Below are positions 1 to 5,463 of a stretch of DNA of 6,088 bases, piece after piece (position 1 is the stretch's first letter; each line of letters starts with the position of its first letter). The DNA comes from Chloroflexia bacterium. GTDB taxonomy: Bacteria > Chloroflexota > Chloroflexia > Thermobaculales > Thermobaculaceae. Below the pieces are notes generated by a model that saw nothing but the letters and a program-made list of their open reading frames with translations, had not been told where the DNA came from and made no database searches. The stretch lies in the NCBI GenBank assembly GCA_013695265.1, contig JACDAU010000350.1:1-6088 (forward strand), written 5' to 3'. The position numbers were made by a program, and so were the translations under genes.

Positions 1-2585
1 GAGCGCAGGAGCCGGTCCGGGCCGGGTCCGGGCCGCCACGCGTACGTCGCACTCCCGGCCCGTGGCAGGTCCACAGGCCGCCCGCCGCGCGCGGGAAGCA
101 GCGACCAACCATACCGGTTCCAAAGCAACAACCAGCGGCCCGATGGCGCGTACGCGAGCGTCGTCGGGGCGTTGCGTGCGTCGGGCTTCCAAAGTGCCGT
201 GCTACGCGCAGTCCTGAGGTCTGTACTCATCAGCCGGACCGTGGCGCCCCCCGTTGCCGTGTGCTCATCCTCCACGTACGCGGCCTCCGACCCATTGGGA
301 TGCCACGCCAGCGCTGTTATTTGTCCGCTCGGTGGCAGCGTGCGCAGTCTCGTGATCTCGCCGGACTCCAGCGCCACCAGCTCCAGCCGGTTGTCCGCCG
401 CGACGAGGACGGATGTATGGAACGGCGACACCGCATAGCCCAACTCCGCGCCCGCCAGCACCTCGATGTCCTTTCCGGTCTGCGGATCGAGCTGGTTCAG
501 CGTCTGCCTCGGCGGGTCGTTGCCGGAGCGAAGCCCGCGCAGGTAGAGGATTGTCCCCGGCTCGCTCAGCGGCATGCGGGGTGGGAGATAGCGCGCCGGG
601 TCGCCCCGCCATCGGAGACTATGGGCGCGGACCGAGACCCCCGGCAGTTCCACCGCCTCGCCGTCGGAGACGCTCGCGACCCACGCGCCTTGGGCCGTAG
701 TGAATGCGAGGTAGCGGCCGTCGGGCGAGAACGCCACCTCGCGAACGCCGCGCCCCATCGCGGGCACATCCGACATCTTCTCACTTGCCCGAGTGGCGAG
801 GTCCAGCCGCCACAGGCTCATGCCGGCGTCGACCCGCCTACCGTGTTGCGCGAACAGGACACTCTTTCCGTCTGGCTGCCACGACACAAAGGCGGCGTTA
901 CCAAGCAGCCGGTAGTTCGTTCCATCGAACTCCGCCACACCGAACGGCGCATCAACACCCAAACGACGCCGCTCCGTGACCAACAAATCCCGAATCGCCG
1001 GGTCCGGCGACCAGTACACGTCTCGGTTCTCCAGGAAAAACGAGCGCCGCCGCATACCCTCGGCAGCCACCCGAACCACATGGCTGCCCCGCCGCGTGCG
1101 CACCGCAAGGTATTTCCCATCCGTGCTCCAGCGCAAGCCGGTTACCTCGTCATCGGAACCAAGGACGAACAGCGGCTCGCCGAGCACGGTATCAAGAGAG
1201 GGGGTGTAGACGTACACCGCGCTGCCCGTGCCGGGGCCAGCTGGCGTCCACCCGGCGTCCACCAACGCGACAGTGTGTCCTTGTGGATGCCACGTCGCGT
1301 GGTGGGCGCGCACGGTCGTCGCGGAGTCCCGCAGTCGCTGCGGTCTGCCCGTCGGGCCGAGTCGCGCGAGTGGGGCGAGGTACCGGATACCGCCCTCGGC
1401 GCTCTGCGTCCAGAGCCCTCGCCCCGTGCTGTACGCCACAGTGCCGTCGGTGGGCGAAATGTCGTACGTCAGCGTGCCCGGCCCAAACCGCAGCACCCGC
1501 TCCGGTGTACTGAGGCCGGCGGGATCGCGCGCCCCGAGATGCACCGAGAACAGTTCCGGCACCATGCCGGGCTGCACGAAATATAGTTTCCCCGCCAGCT
1601 CGCTCAGTGCCTGCCTGCCGGGTCCTGGGGTGTACAGTGGACGGGGGGACGTGGGCGTGGTCGTGTACTCGGAGGACGCGGGTGCGAACGTTGCGGACGG
1701 CGCCGGGGCCGCTCCCGCAATTCGCCTCGGCTCCTCCGGCGGCGACTGGCGCGAGAGCAGCCAGAGCGACCCAGCCCCGAGCGCGAGCGCGAGCAGCAGT
1801 ACCAGCCCCACGGGCAACAGCCACGTTGGCGCACTTGGAAGCGGGCGGCCGGGCAGGTACTCCTCACGCCGCTCGGTATACTCTCGCCACACCCGCTCCT
1901 CCACCCCCGGCACGATCTTGACCGGGGTGTGCAGCTCCGCGAGCGCAGTCACGAGGGCCGCGGACTCGGCGCAGAGGGAGGCGGGCGGCACGGCGTGGTC
2001 GCCCGCGTGGAGTGTGGACACATAGCAGTCGAGTTGCTCTGGCTCGGGCTGCGGCAAGGAGAGGTTCGGGTAGCACGCCCGCCCGACGCTCGCCAGCGCC
2101 GTGCCGAGCAATGTATGCACCGAGCGCTCCGGCCGTCCCATCGCCTGTGCGATCACGGCGACGGGGAGGGCGTCCGCGAAGCGCATACCGAGCGCGAGCC
2201 GCTCGGCCCGGCTCAGACGCGGCAACGCCCGAAGTAGACCCGCGCGCAGCCGCACGGGAAGATCGGCACGGGCGTGATCGAGTCCAGACTCAAGCGCCGG
2301 ATTCGCCTCGATGCGAGAGCGCAGGGTGTGCAGCGCCATCGAGAGCAGCCAGCCAAGCAGTGGGCGGGTGTCGCCGGCTCGCTTTGGCGCGCGCGCACGG
2401 GCGGCGAGCAAGGTGTCAGCCAACGCCTCCTCCGCGTCCTCCGGCTCCGGGGTACGCCGCACGAGAAAGCCGTAGAGCGTACCCAACAGCGGCTCAAGGA
2501 GCGCACGAGCGTCATCCGCCCCGCGCTCGGACGCGTATTCTGCGATTGTGTGTTTGCGGAGGAGCTCAACCCGGTCCAGACGCAT
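1..2585 (-). CDS. ECF-sigma-like / single membrane span / WD40-like propeller fusion protein (C-terminus beyond window)
   Basis: Read on the minus strand this frame stays open from the ATG at 2585 to the window edge (861 codons, no stop). Residues about 25-95 resemble ECF sigma region 2: EPEDAEEALADTLLAARAR matches the 'pedAEDlvqetflra' helix, and PLLGWLLSMALHTLRSR matches the 'plraWLlriarN..lRrr' helix. Residues about 116-171 resemble region 4: ALPRLSRAERLALGMRF followed by a helix-turn-helix (PVAVIAQAMGRPERSVHTLL). Residues about 183-250 are a helical linker (LDCYVSTLHAG...LCAE). Residues 255-277 form one strongly hydrophobic span, with Arg-rich sequence before it, so the N-terminus is probably cytoplasmic. 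A Pro/Ala/Thr/Ser stalk (about 280-325) leads to WD40/PD40-like repeats, such as VSWQPDGKSVLFAQ, VAFSPDGRYLAFTT and LAWHPNGSEAAYVE, near 374, 430, 484, 568, 617, 717, 759, 810 and 848. Inference: a membrane-tethered transcription or sensor protein whose propeller reads an external signal. The start was chosen for AAAGGAG 11 bases upstream; in-frame ATGs at 2609 and 2627 have no ribosome site. Domain order is confident; sigma activity is not. Confidence 0.85.
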   Translation of the reverse strand, partial: MRLDRVELLRKHTIAEYASERGADDARALLEPLLGTLYGFLVRRTPEPEDAEEALADTLLAARARAPKRAGDTRPLLGWLLSMALHTLRSRIEANPALESGLDHARADLPVRLRAGLLRALPRLSRAERLALGMRFADALPVAVIAQAMGRPERSVHTLLGTALASVGRACYPNLSLPQPEPEQLDCYVSTLHAGDHAVPPASLCAESAALVTALAELHTPVKIVPGVEERVWREYTERREEYLPGRPLPSAPTWLLPVGLVLLLALALGAGSLWLLSRQSPPEEPRRIAGAAPAPSATFAPASSEYTTTPTSPRPLYTPGPGRQALSELAGKLYFVQPGMVPELFSVHLGARDPAGLSTPERVLRFGPGTLTYDISPTDGTVAYSTGRGLWTQSAEGGIRYLAPLARLGPTGRPQRLRDSATTVRAHHATWHPQGHTVALVDAGWTPAGPGTGSAVYVYTPSLDTVLGEPLFVLGSDDEVTGLRWSTDGKYLAVRTRRGSHVVRVAAEGMRRRSFFLENRDVYWSPDPAIRDLLVTERRRLGVDAPFGVAEFDGTNYRLLGNAAFVSWQPDGKSVLFAQHGRRVDAGMSLWRLDLATRASEKMSDVPAMGRGVREVAFSPDGRYLAFTTAQGAWVASVSDGEAVELPGVSVRAHSLRWRGDPARYLPPRMPLSEPGTILYLRGLRSGNDPPRQTLNQLDPQTGKDIEVLAGAELGYAVSPFHTSVLVAADNRLELVALESGEITRLRTLPPSGQITALAWHPNGSEAAYVEDEHTATGGATVRLMSTDLRTARSTALWKPDARNAPTTLAYAPSGRWLLLWNRYGWSLLPARGGRPVDLPRAGSATYAWRPGPGPDRLLR

Positions 2586-2596
2586 ACGCCAACCCG

Positions 2597-2603
2597 CTCC
2601 TTT
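2597..2603 (-). promoter_or_regulatory. Ribosome binding site of the sigma-propeller gene
   Basis: AAAGGAG on the minus strand, 11 bases before the ATG at 2585. The spacing is a little long, but this is the only Shine-Dalgarno-like sequence near the possible starts. It favours 2585 over the in-frame ATGs at 2609 and 2627. Confidence 0.55.
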
Positions 2604-2685
2604 GCGCATCACCCGTTGAACGCGCATGAGGACCCGCGCGCCACGGCCTGCCCGGCGAGCCGGAGAAGCCGAGGCGTATGTAGGG

Positions 2686-2714
2686 ATGATACCCCGCAGG
2701 ACGCGAGCGTACAA
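2686..2714 (-). promoter_or_regulatory. Sigma70-type promoter for the sigma-propeller gene
   Basis: On the minus strand, a -35 box TTGTAC (2714-2709) is followed by exactly 17 bases and a -10 box TATCAT (2691-2686), which matches TATAAT at five of six positions. Transcription would start near 2679, giving a leader of roughly 95 bases before the ATG at 2585. The -35 box is one arm of the inverted repeat at 2709-2729. The spacing and -10 match make this the best promoter in the window, although the -35 matches the consensus only at TTG. Confidence 0.5.
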
Positions 2715-2729
2715 GGTCAGCACTTGTAC
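2709..2729. promoter_or_regulatory. Inverted repeat over the -35 box, candidate operator
   Basis: A perfect 7+7 inverted repeat, GTACAAG and CTTGTAC, separated by 7 bases (2716-2722). One arm contains the -35 hexamer of the promoter driving the sigma-propeller gene. A dyad of this size placed over a -35 is a typical site for a dimeric repressor or activator. It could also simply be a small hairpin belonging to the adjacent palindromic element. No regulator can be named. Confidence 0.4.
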
Positions 2730-2799
2730 AGGGGCGAAGCTTTCGGAGCAAGACGTTCGGATTACCAGCACAAGCCGAGACCCAAAAGCTTCGCCCCTG
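2729..2799. repeat. 71-base palindromic element with 15-bp arms (REP/MITE-like)
   Basis: The arms at 2729-2743 (CAGGGGCGAAGCTTT) and 2785-2799 (AAAGCTTCGCCCCTG) are perfect reverse complements. They are separated by 41 bases that contain a further short complementarity (TCGG at 2743-2746 with CCGA at 2775-2778). There is no room for a gene. From memory, GGGGCGAAGC/GCTTCGCCCC arms occur in dispersed intergenic palindromes of Chloroflexota and Cyanobacteria, so this is probably a small non-autonomous repeat. Lying between the end of the minus-strand operon and the next promoter, it could also form an RNA hairpin at the operon end. It has no U-run on the minus strand and so does not look like an ordinary intrinsic terminator. 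Confidence 0.55.
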
Positions 2800-2830
2800 C
2801 TCGTGCCCGCCCCGCCACCGGGTGGCCAAT

Positions 2831-2900
2831 CCATAGGGCGCAGGTCTCCGTGCCTGCTGCTGTGCCGGACTACGACACTAAGTCAACATGATCCCTATGG
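2831..2900. repeat. Widely spaced 8-base inverted repeat downstream of the operon
   Basis: CCATAGGG (2831-2838) and CCCTATGG (2893-2900) are perfect reverse complements separated by 54 bases. The interior contains a smaller stem (GCAGG 2840-2844 with CCTGC 2853-2857). It begins about 13 bases past the stop codon of the last operon gene, so a structured RNA 3' end is possible. There is no T-run, and chance remains plausible. Confidence 0.25.
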
Positions 2901-2913
2901 GACGCTGGACGGC

Positions 2914-3444
2914 TCACCGCACCGCAGCGACGCCAACCAGCAACAGACCGCCGACGATTAAGCCCACATGCAGACCGATGAGCAGCCAGCGGTGCGGAGA
3001 GAACGGTTCGTGAAGCCAGCGCGGCACCGGCAGCCAGCGGAACCAGAACCAGATGCCGAGCGTACCGCCGAGCAAGATGCCTGCGGTCAGCATCTGCCAT
3101 CCCACCGTAGCGATTGATCCCTCCCCCAGCCCGCGTGCCGAGATCACCAGAAGCGGCAGCCCGACCAGCGACGAGGGGAGAACCAGCGCGTACCGGAGGA
3201 GTGGTCGGCGCAGGCTAAGGAGCAGCAGGGACGGCATCAGCACCCATCCCGCAAGCAGGCTGAGGTCCAGGGCGGGGTGGGCGTCCAGCGTGGACACCGC
3301 CAGCCACCAGACCAGCCCGAGGGCCACACAACTCGTGCGCGCGAGCCGGACGATGCGGCGGGCAAAGGCGGGGTCGTCCGTCAGCTCTACCGGTGGCAAC
3401 GTGATTGGTGCGGCGGGACCAGCCGCGCGGCTATACGTTCGCAC
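2914..3444 (-). CDS. Five-span integral membrane protein of unknown function
   Basis: A 176-residue protein starting at a GTG (3444) with GGGAGGG just upstream (3454-3448) and ending at a TGA (2916-2914). After a polar N-terminus of about 36 residues (RTYSRAAGPAAP, then LTDDPAFARRIVRLAR), hydrophobic stretches near residues 37-53, 60-77, 84-103, 114-135 and 152-173 indicate about five membrane helices. Arg pairs between helices (SLRRPLLR at 77-84) and RWLPVPRW at 136-143 mark likely cytoplasmic loops. No catalytic motif is visible and I do not recognise a family. It overlaps the preceding gene by 14 bases, so it is probably translated from the same mRNA by coupling. Its place behind a radical SAM gene and another membrane protein suggests a shared membrane-associated task, which is inference only. 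Confidence 0.8.
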   Translation of the reverse strand: MRTYSRAAGPAAPITLPPVELTDDPAFARRIVRLARTSCVALGLVWWLAVSTLDAHPALDLSLLAGWVLMPSLLLLSLRRPLLRYALVLPSSLVGLPLLVISARGLGEGSIATVGWQMLTAGILLGGTLGIWFWFRWLPVPRWLHEPFSPHRWLLIGLHVGLIVGGLLLVGVAAVR

Positions 3445-3850
3445 GATCCCTCCCAGCTAGTGGAAGCGCCCGCCGAAGGAACGCGACGAACAGCACCAGG
3501 AAGATCAGGTCGAACACTGCGAACCACACAAAGACCGCGTGCAGCAATTCCCCGATCGCGAGGTAGTACACCGAAAGGGCGACATAGATCAGTTTGTAGA
3601 TCACGCCCAGCTTCACGATATCGATGTTTCGCAGCATGTCGCGCGCGACAAACCAGTAGCCGAGTCCCTGCATGAACACGTACGCGGCGGTGATGTGGAT
3701 GTACGAGGTGTTCTCCGGCGGCACGACTTCGATCGCGTCGAAGAGCCACTTCCAGAAGAAGAAAAAGCTCGCTCCGAGCAGCATATCGTACACCGCGCCC
3801 ACGCGGAACACCGTGCGATAGAAGCTCAGATTATCCGACGTCGCCTGCAT
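3431..3850 (-). CDS. Four-span small membrane protein of unknown function
   Basis: A 139-residue protein from the ATG at 3850 to a TAG (3433-3431), preceded by a strong Shine-Dalgarno AAAGGAG at 7 bases. Hydrophobic segments near residues 14-36 (with a run of five Phe, 29-33... FFFFFW-like), 50-68, 81-99 and 102-125 indicate four membrane helices. Aromatic residues are abundant at the helix ends (WKWLF, GYWFVARD, SVYYLAIG, FVWFAVFD). The sequence GLGYWFVARDMLRN-DIVKLGVIYK looks like the conserved core of a small family of hypothetical bacterial membrane proteins I have an impression of, but I cannot name it. Its start lies inside the last seven codons of the radical SAM gene (20-base overlap) and its own end overlaps the next gene by 14 bases. 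That points to obligate co-expression. A longer in-frame extension upstream is antisense-like sequence within the radical SAM gene and is not the start. Confidence 0.85.
   Translation of the reverse strand: MQATSDNLSFYRTVFRVGAVYDMLLGASFFFFWKWLFDAIEVVPPENTSYIHITAAYVFMQGLGYWFVARDMLRNIDIVKLGVIYKLIYVALSVYYLAIGELLHAVFVWFAVFDLIFLVLFVAFLRRALPLAGRDRANV
3448..3454 (-). promoter_or_regulatory. Ribosome binding site deciding the GTG start at 3444
   Basis: GGGAGGG on the minus strand lies three bases before the GTG. It sits inside the last codons of the upstream gene. This supports a GTG start and coupled translation; no ATG in this frame is similarly placed. Confidence 0.55.
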
Positions 3851-5177
3851 GGATAGTCTCCTTTCCCAGTGTCGGCACCGCCAGCCGGTTCTGCCGGCGG
3901 AACGCGCCAATCCGCGCCCGCTTTCCCTCCGCCGAGTATAACTGCTGGCCAAGCTCGATGAGGCCCCGCTCCAGTTCCGGCACGGACATGTGCAGCGGTT
4001 GCACGTTGACATCGAATAGCGTGCATTTCTCCCACGCGGTCTCGTCCAGCAGCCGTCCCTCGCTGCGGAGGCGTTCGTAGAGTGGGGTTCCCGGATAGGC
4101 GGTAAGCACGCTGATCTGCACCTCGCGCAGGCCGCTCTCTGCAACGAAGCGCCGCACATCCTCGAAGACCTGGGGAGTGTGGCCGTCCAGTCCCAGCACG
4201 AAGCAGCCGGTGACGACGATCCCGTGAGACTGGATGCGCTCGATGGTCTCGCGATAGCGATCAAACCGGCCACGCTTCCAATTTCGGTTCAGCTCGACGC
4301 CATCGAGACCGTCGGATGTGGGGCTCTCCAGCCCAATCAGCACTTGCGCGCAGCCCGACTCGCGCATAAGGTCGAGCAACTCGGGGTCGTCCCCTACCGA
4401 GATGTCGGTCTCCGTGAACCAGCGGACGTTCTCGCCCGCCACGGCCCGGACCAACTCCTTGGAGCGTTTCTTGTTCACGAAGCTGTTGTCGTCTGCAAAC
4501 TCGATGAACGGACGGGACCATATACGCTTGATCGCCCGGATCTCCTCGATAACCTTCGGCACTGGCTTGAGCTTGTACCGGCGCGTGAGCGTGATCGAGC
4601 TGGCGCAGAAGTCGCAGCGCCACGGACAGCCCCGCTGGGTCTGCACCGTGAGGCGATTGTACTTCTCCGGGTCCAGCAGGTCGAAGCGGGGCATTGGCGC
4701 ATCTGCCAGGTTAAACTCTCGCCCGTGCGCGTGATAGACACCCTGCAGCCGCCCGGCCTCGAAATCGGCGAGCACCGAAGGCCAGCTCAACTCGCCCTCG
4801 CCCACTACCACCGCGTCGAAGTGGCACAGCGCCTCCTCCGGAAGGGCCGTCGCGTGCAAGCCGCCGATAACCGTCTTCGTGCCAACTGCGCGATACCGTC
4901 GGGAGACCTCGTACGCGTCCTTGACCTGTGCGGTGAACGTCGAGATCGCCGCGAGGTCGCACGGGGGCAGTGTGTCGAGCTGCCGCAGATCCGCGATCTC
5001 GTGATACTCGACCTCAAACCGGTCCGGGGTCATGCCTGCCAGCGTCAGCAGCCCCAGGCTGGGGAGTGACGCGATGGTTCGCCCGCGCTCGACGAAGCCC
5101 GGCAGGGACATGCCGATGCGGTTCAGTTCCTCGCTGAACGCGCGGACGCCGCTCATCGCGATCATCGCGACCTTCAT
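3831..5177 (-). CDS. B12-binding-domain radical SAM protein
   Basis: A 448-residue protein from the ATG at 5177 (MKVAMIAMSG) to a TAA (3833-3831). Residues about 1-150 look like the Rossmann-type B12-binding domain of class B radical SAM proteins. These include the 'GGLHATALPEEAL' segment at 105-117 and 'DAVVVGEGE' at 121-129. A DxHxxG cobalamin-ligand motif is absent, as is usual in this class. The radical SAM core follows, with the 4Fe-4S motif C184-PWR-C188-DF-C191, then FADDNSFVNKKR (227-238), WFTETDIS (253-260) and CAQVLIGLES (276-285). The C-terminal part has LTAYPGTPLYERL (358-370) and NVQPLHMSVPELERG (391-405), a pattern I associate with the DUF4070-type tail seen in enzymes such as HpnP. 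The family reductively cleaves S-adenosylmethionine, and many members methylate or rearrange unactivated carbons. The substrate here is unknown. It is the first gene of a three-gene overlapping operon. The frame continues upstream, but that sequence has no protein-like signal, so 5177 is the start. Confidence 0.93.
   Translation of the reverse strand: MKVAMIAMSGVRAFSEELNRIGMSLPGFVERGRTIASLPSLGLLTLAGMTPDRFEVEYHEIADLRQLDTLPPCDLAAISTFTAQVKDAYEVSRRYRAVGTKTVIGGLHATALPEEALCHFDAVVVGEGELSWPSVLADFEAGRLQGVYHAHGREFNLADAPMPRFDLLDPEKYNRLTVQTQRGCPWRCDFCASSITLTRRYKLKPVPKVIEEIRAIKRIWSRPFIEFADDNSFVNKKRSKELVRAVAGENVRWFTETDISVGDDPELLDLMRESGCAQVLIGLESPTSDGLDGVELNRNWKRGRFDRYRETIERIQSHGIVVTGCFVLGLDGHTPQVFEDVRRFVAESGLREVQISVLTAYPGTPLYERLRSEGRLLDETAWEKCTLFDVNVQPLHMSVPELERGLIELGQQLYSAEGKRARIGAFRRQNRLAVPTLGKETIHAGDVG
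3857..3864 (-). promoter_or_regulatory. Ribosome binding site of the four-span membrane protein gene
   Basis: AAAGGAGA on the minus strand, with AGGAG seven bases before the ATG at 3850. It is the best ribosome site in the window. It lies within the coding sequence of the radical SAM gene and fixes the start of the overlapping membrane protein. Confidence 0.75.
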
Positions 5178-5185
5178 GTTCGGTA

Positions 5186-5195
5186 CTCTCTCTCT
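5186..5195 (-). promoter_or_regulatory. AG dinucleotide run as likely ribosome site of the radical SAM gene
   Basis: Five AG units on the minus strand end eight bases before the ATG at 5177. No classical AGGAGG is present, so this purine run is the only candidate ribosome site. The run is too short to argue strongly for slippage. Confidence 0.35.
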
Positions 5196-5256
5196 GATTC
5201 CGGTCTTTTTATGATTCCTCGGGGTACGGCGGGCCTTCTCCCGCTCGTCTACACCG

Positions 5257-5262
5257 ATAGTA
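5257..5262 (-). promoter_or_regulatory. Weak -10 candidate for the radical SAM operon
   Basis: TACTAT on the minus strand (four of six matches to TATAAT). No convincing -35 lies 16-18 bases upstream; the best is a GTTCTG-like sequence at 5285-5280. The leader would be about 73 bases. Its spacer and -35 fall inside the stem-loop at 5263-5298. This is a weak call, and the operon could use another sigma factor or a promoter further upstream. Confidence 0.2.
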
Positions 5263-5303
5263 GCAGGCGCCCCCTGCGGCAGAACTGCGGTCGCCTGCTT
5301 TTT
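5263..5303 (+). terminator. Stem-loop with T-run, terminator-like on the plus strand
   Basis: GCAGGCG (5263-5269) and CGCCTGC (5292-5298) form a perfect 7-bp GC-rich stem around a 22-base loop, immediately followed by five T (5299-5303). In shape it is a plus-strand intrinsic terminator, but no plus-strand gene ends here. It may stop plus-strand antisense transcription, or be a regulatory dyad in the divergent promoter region. The loop is long, which weakens the terminator reading. Confidence 0.3.
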
Positions 5304-5362
5304 CAATGGCGCGCCGCGTTCTGCCTGCACAAGGCGGTGTCGGTGCGGCTTCTGCGGTCGCC
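5285..5362 (+). repeat. Direct repeat CTGCGGTCGCC in the divergent control region
   Basis: The 11-mer CTGCGGTCGCC occurs exactly at 5285-5295 and 5352-5362. Its first six bases recur at 5274-5279 and 5383-5388. These could be binding sites for a regulator of either divergent promoter. In DNA this rich in G+C, chance repetition is quite possible. Confidence 0.25.
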
Positions 5363-5389
5363 GGGAACCATTCGACGAAACACTGCGGA

Positions 5390-5420
5390 CTGACCCCTCC
5401 CACATGGACTGTGCTATAAC
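5390..5420 (+). promoter_or_regulatory. Extended -10 promoter for the aldo/keto-reductase-like gene
   Basis: TGCTATAAC (5412-5420) combines the TG of an extended -10 element with a TATAAC hexamer (5415-5420, five of six matches). A partial -35 (CTGACC, 5390-5395) sits 19 bases upstream. Transcription would start near 5427 and give a leader of about 37 bases before the GTG at 5464. The extended -10 could compensate for the poor -35. Confidence 0.5.
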
Positions 5421-5452
5421 GGCATCGGTTTGCACACACAAAGGCAGGAGAG

Positions 5453-5457
5453 AGGAG
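5453..5457 (+). promoter_or_regulatory. Ribosome binding site of the aldo/keto-reductase-like gene
   Basis: AGGAG ends six bases before the GTG at 5464. It supports that GTG as the start; the nearby ATG at 5471 is out of frame. Confidence 0.65.
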
Positions 5458-5463
5458 TGGCTC

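Larger units (their letters stand above)
2586..2913. other. Non-coding region between the operon and the sigma-propeller gene
   Basis: A stretch of 328 bases without a convincing gene. From right to left it holds the operon end, a pair of 8-base inverted repeats (2831-2838 and 2893-2900), small hairpins (GCAGG/CCTGC at 2840-2857, and the dyad GCCACC-G-GGTGGC at 2814-2826), the 71-base palindromic element, the inverted repeat over the -35, the promoter, and a leader of about 95 bases. Frames that cross it lack protein-like composition and recognisable motifs. Confidence 0.6.
5178..5463. other. Divergent intergenic control region
   Basis: These 286 bases separate the radical SAM operon (leftward) from the reductase-like gene (rightward). 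They contain the T-run stem-loop, the CTGCGG repeats, the extended -10 promoter on the plus strand, and a weak -10 on the minus strand. No protein-like frame was found in either direction. Confidence 0.6.

Noticed and set aside
261..1586. Long open frame on the plus strand (about 440 codons)
   Set aside because: It lies exactly antisense to the propeller part of the minus-strand fusion gene. Its product is rich in Arg, His and Pro with no repeats or motifs, while the minus strand gives clear WD40-like repeats. It is a shadow caused by high GC.
1192..1824. Minus-strand frame of about 210 codons
   Set aside because: It is in a different frame inside the fusion gene and is Arg/Ala-rich without recognisable features. 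The real frame gives the stalk and propeller repeats here.
2729..2799. Intrinsic terminator for the minus-strand operon
   Set aside because: The stem is strong, but the loop is 41 bases and there is no U-run after it on the minus strand, so a repeat element is the better description.
2274..2891. Plus-strand frame of about 205 codons across the intergenic region
   Set aside because: It runs through the promoter, palindromic element and sigma-like domain in antisense, has low-complexity basic composition and no ribosome site.
3851..4273. N-terminal extension of the four-span membrane protein
   Set aside because: The extra residues are Ser/Arg/Cys-rich shadow translation of the radical SAM gene. 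The strong ribosome site before 3850 fixes the shorter start.
4179..5069. Plus-strand frame of about 296 codons
   Set aside because: It is antisense to the radical SAM gene, whose CxxxCxxC motif and domain pattern are unmistakable.
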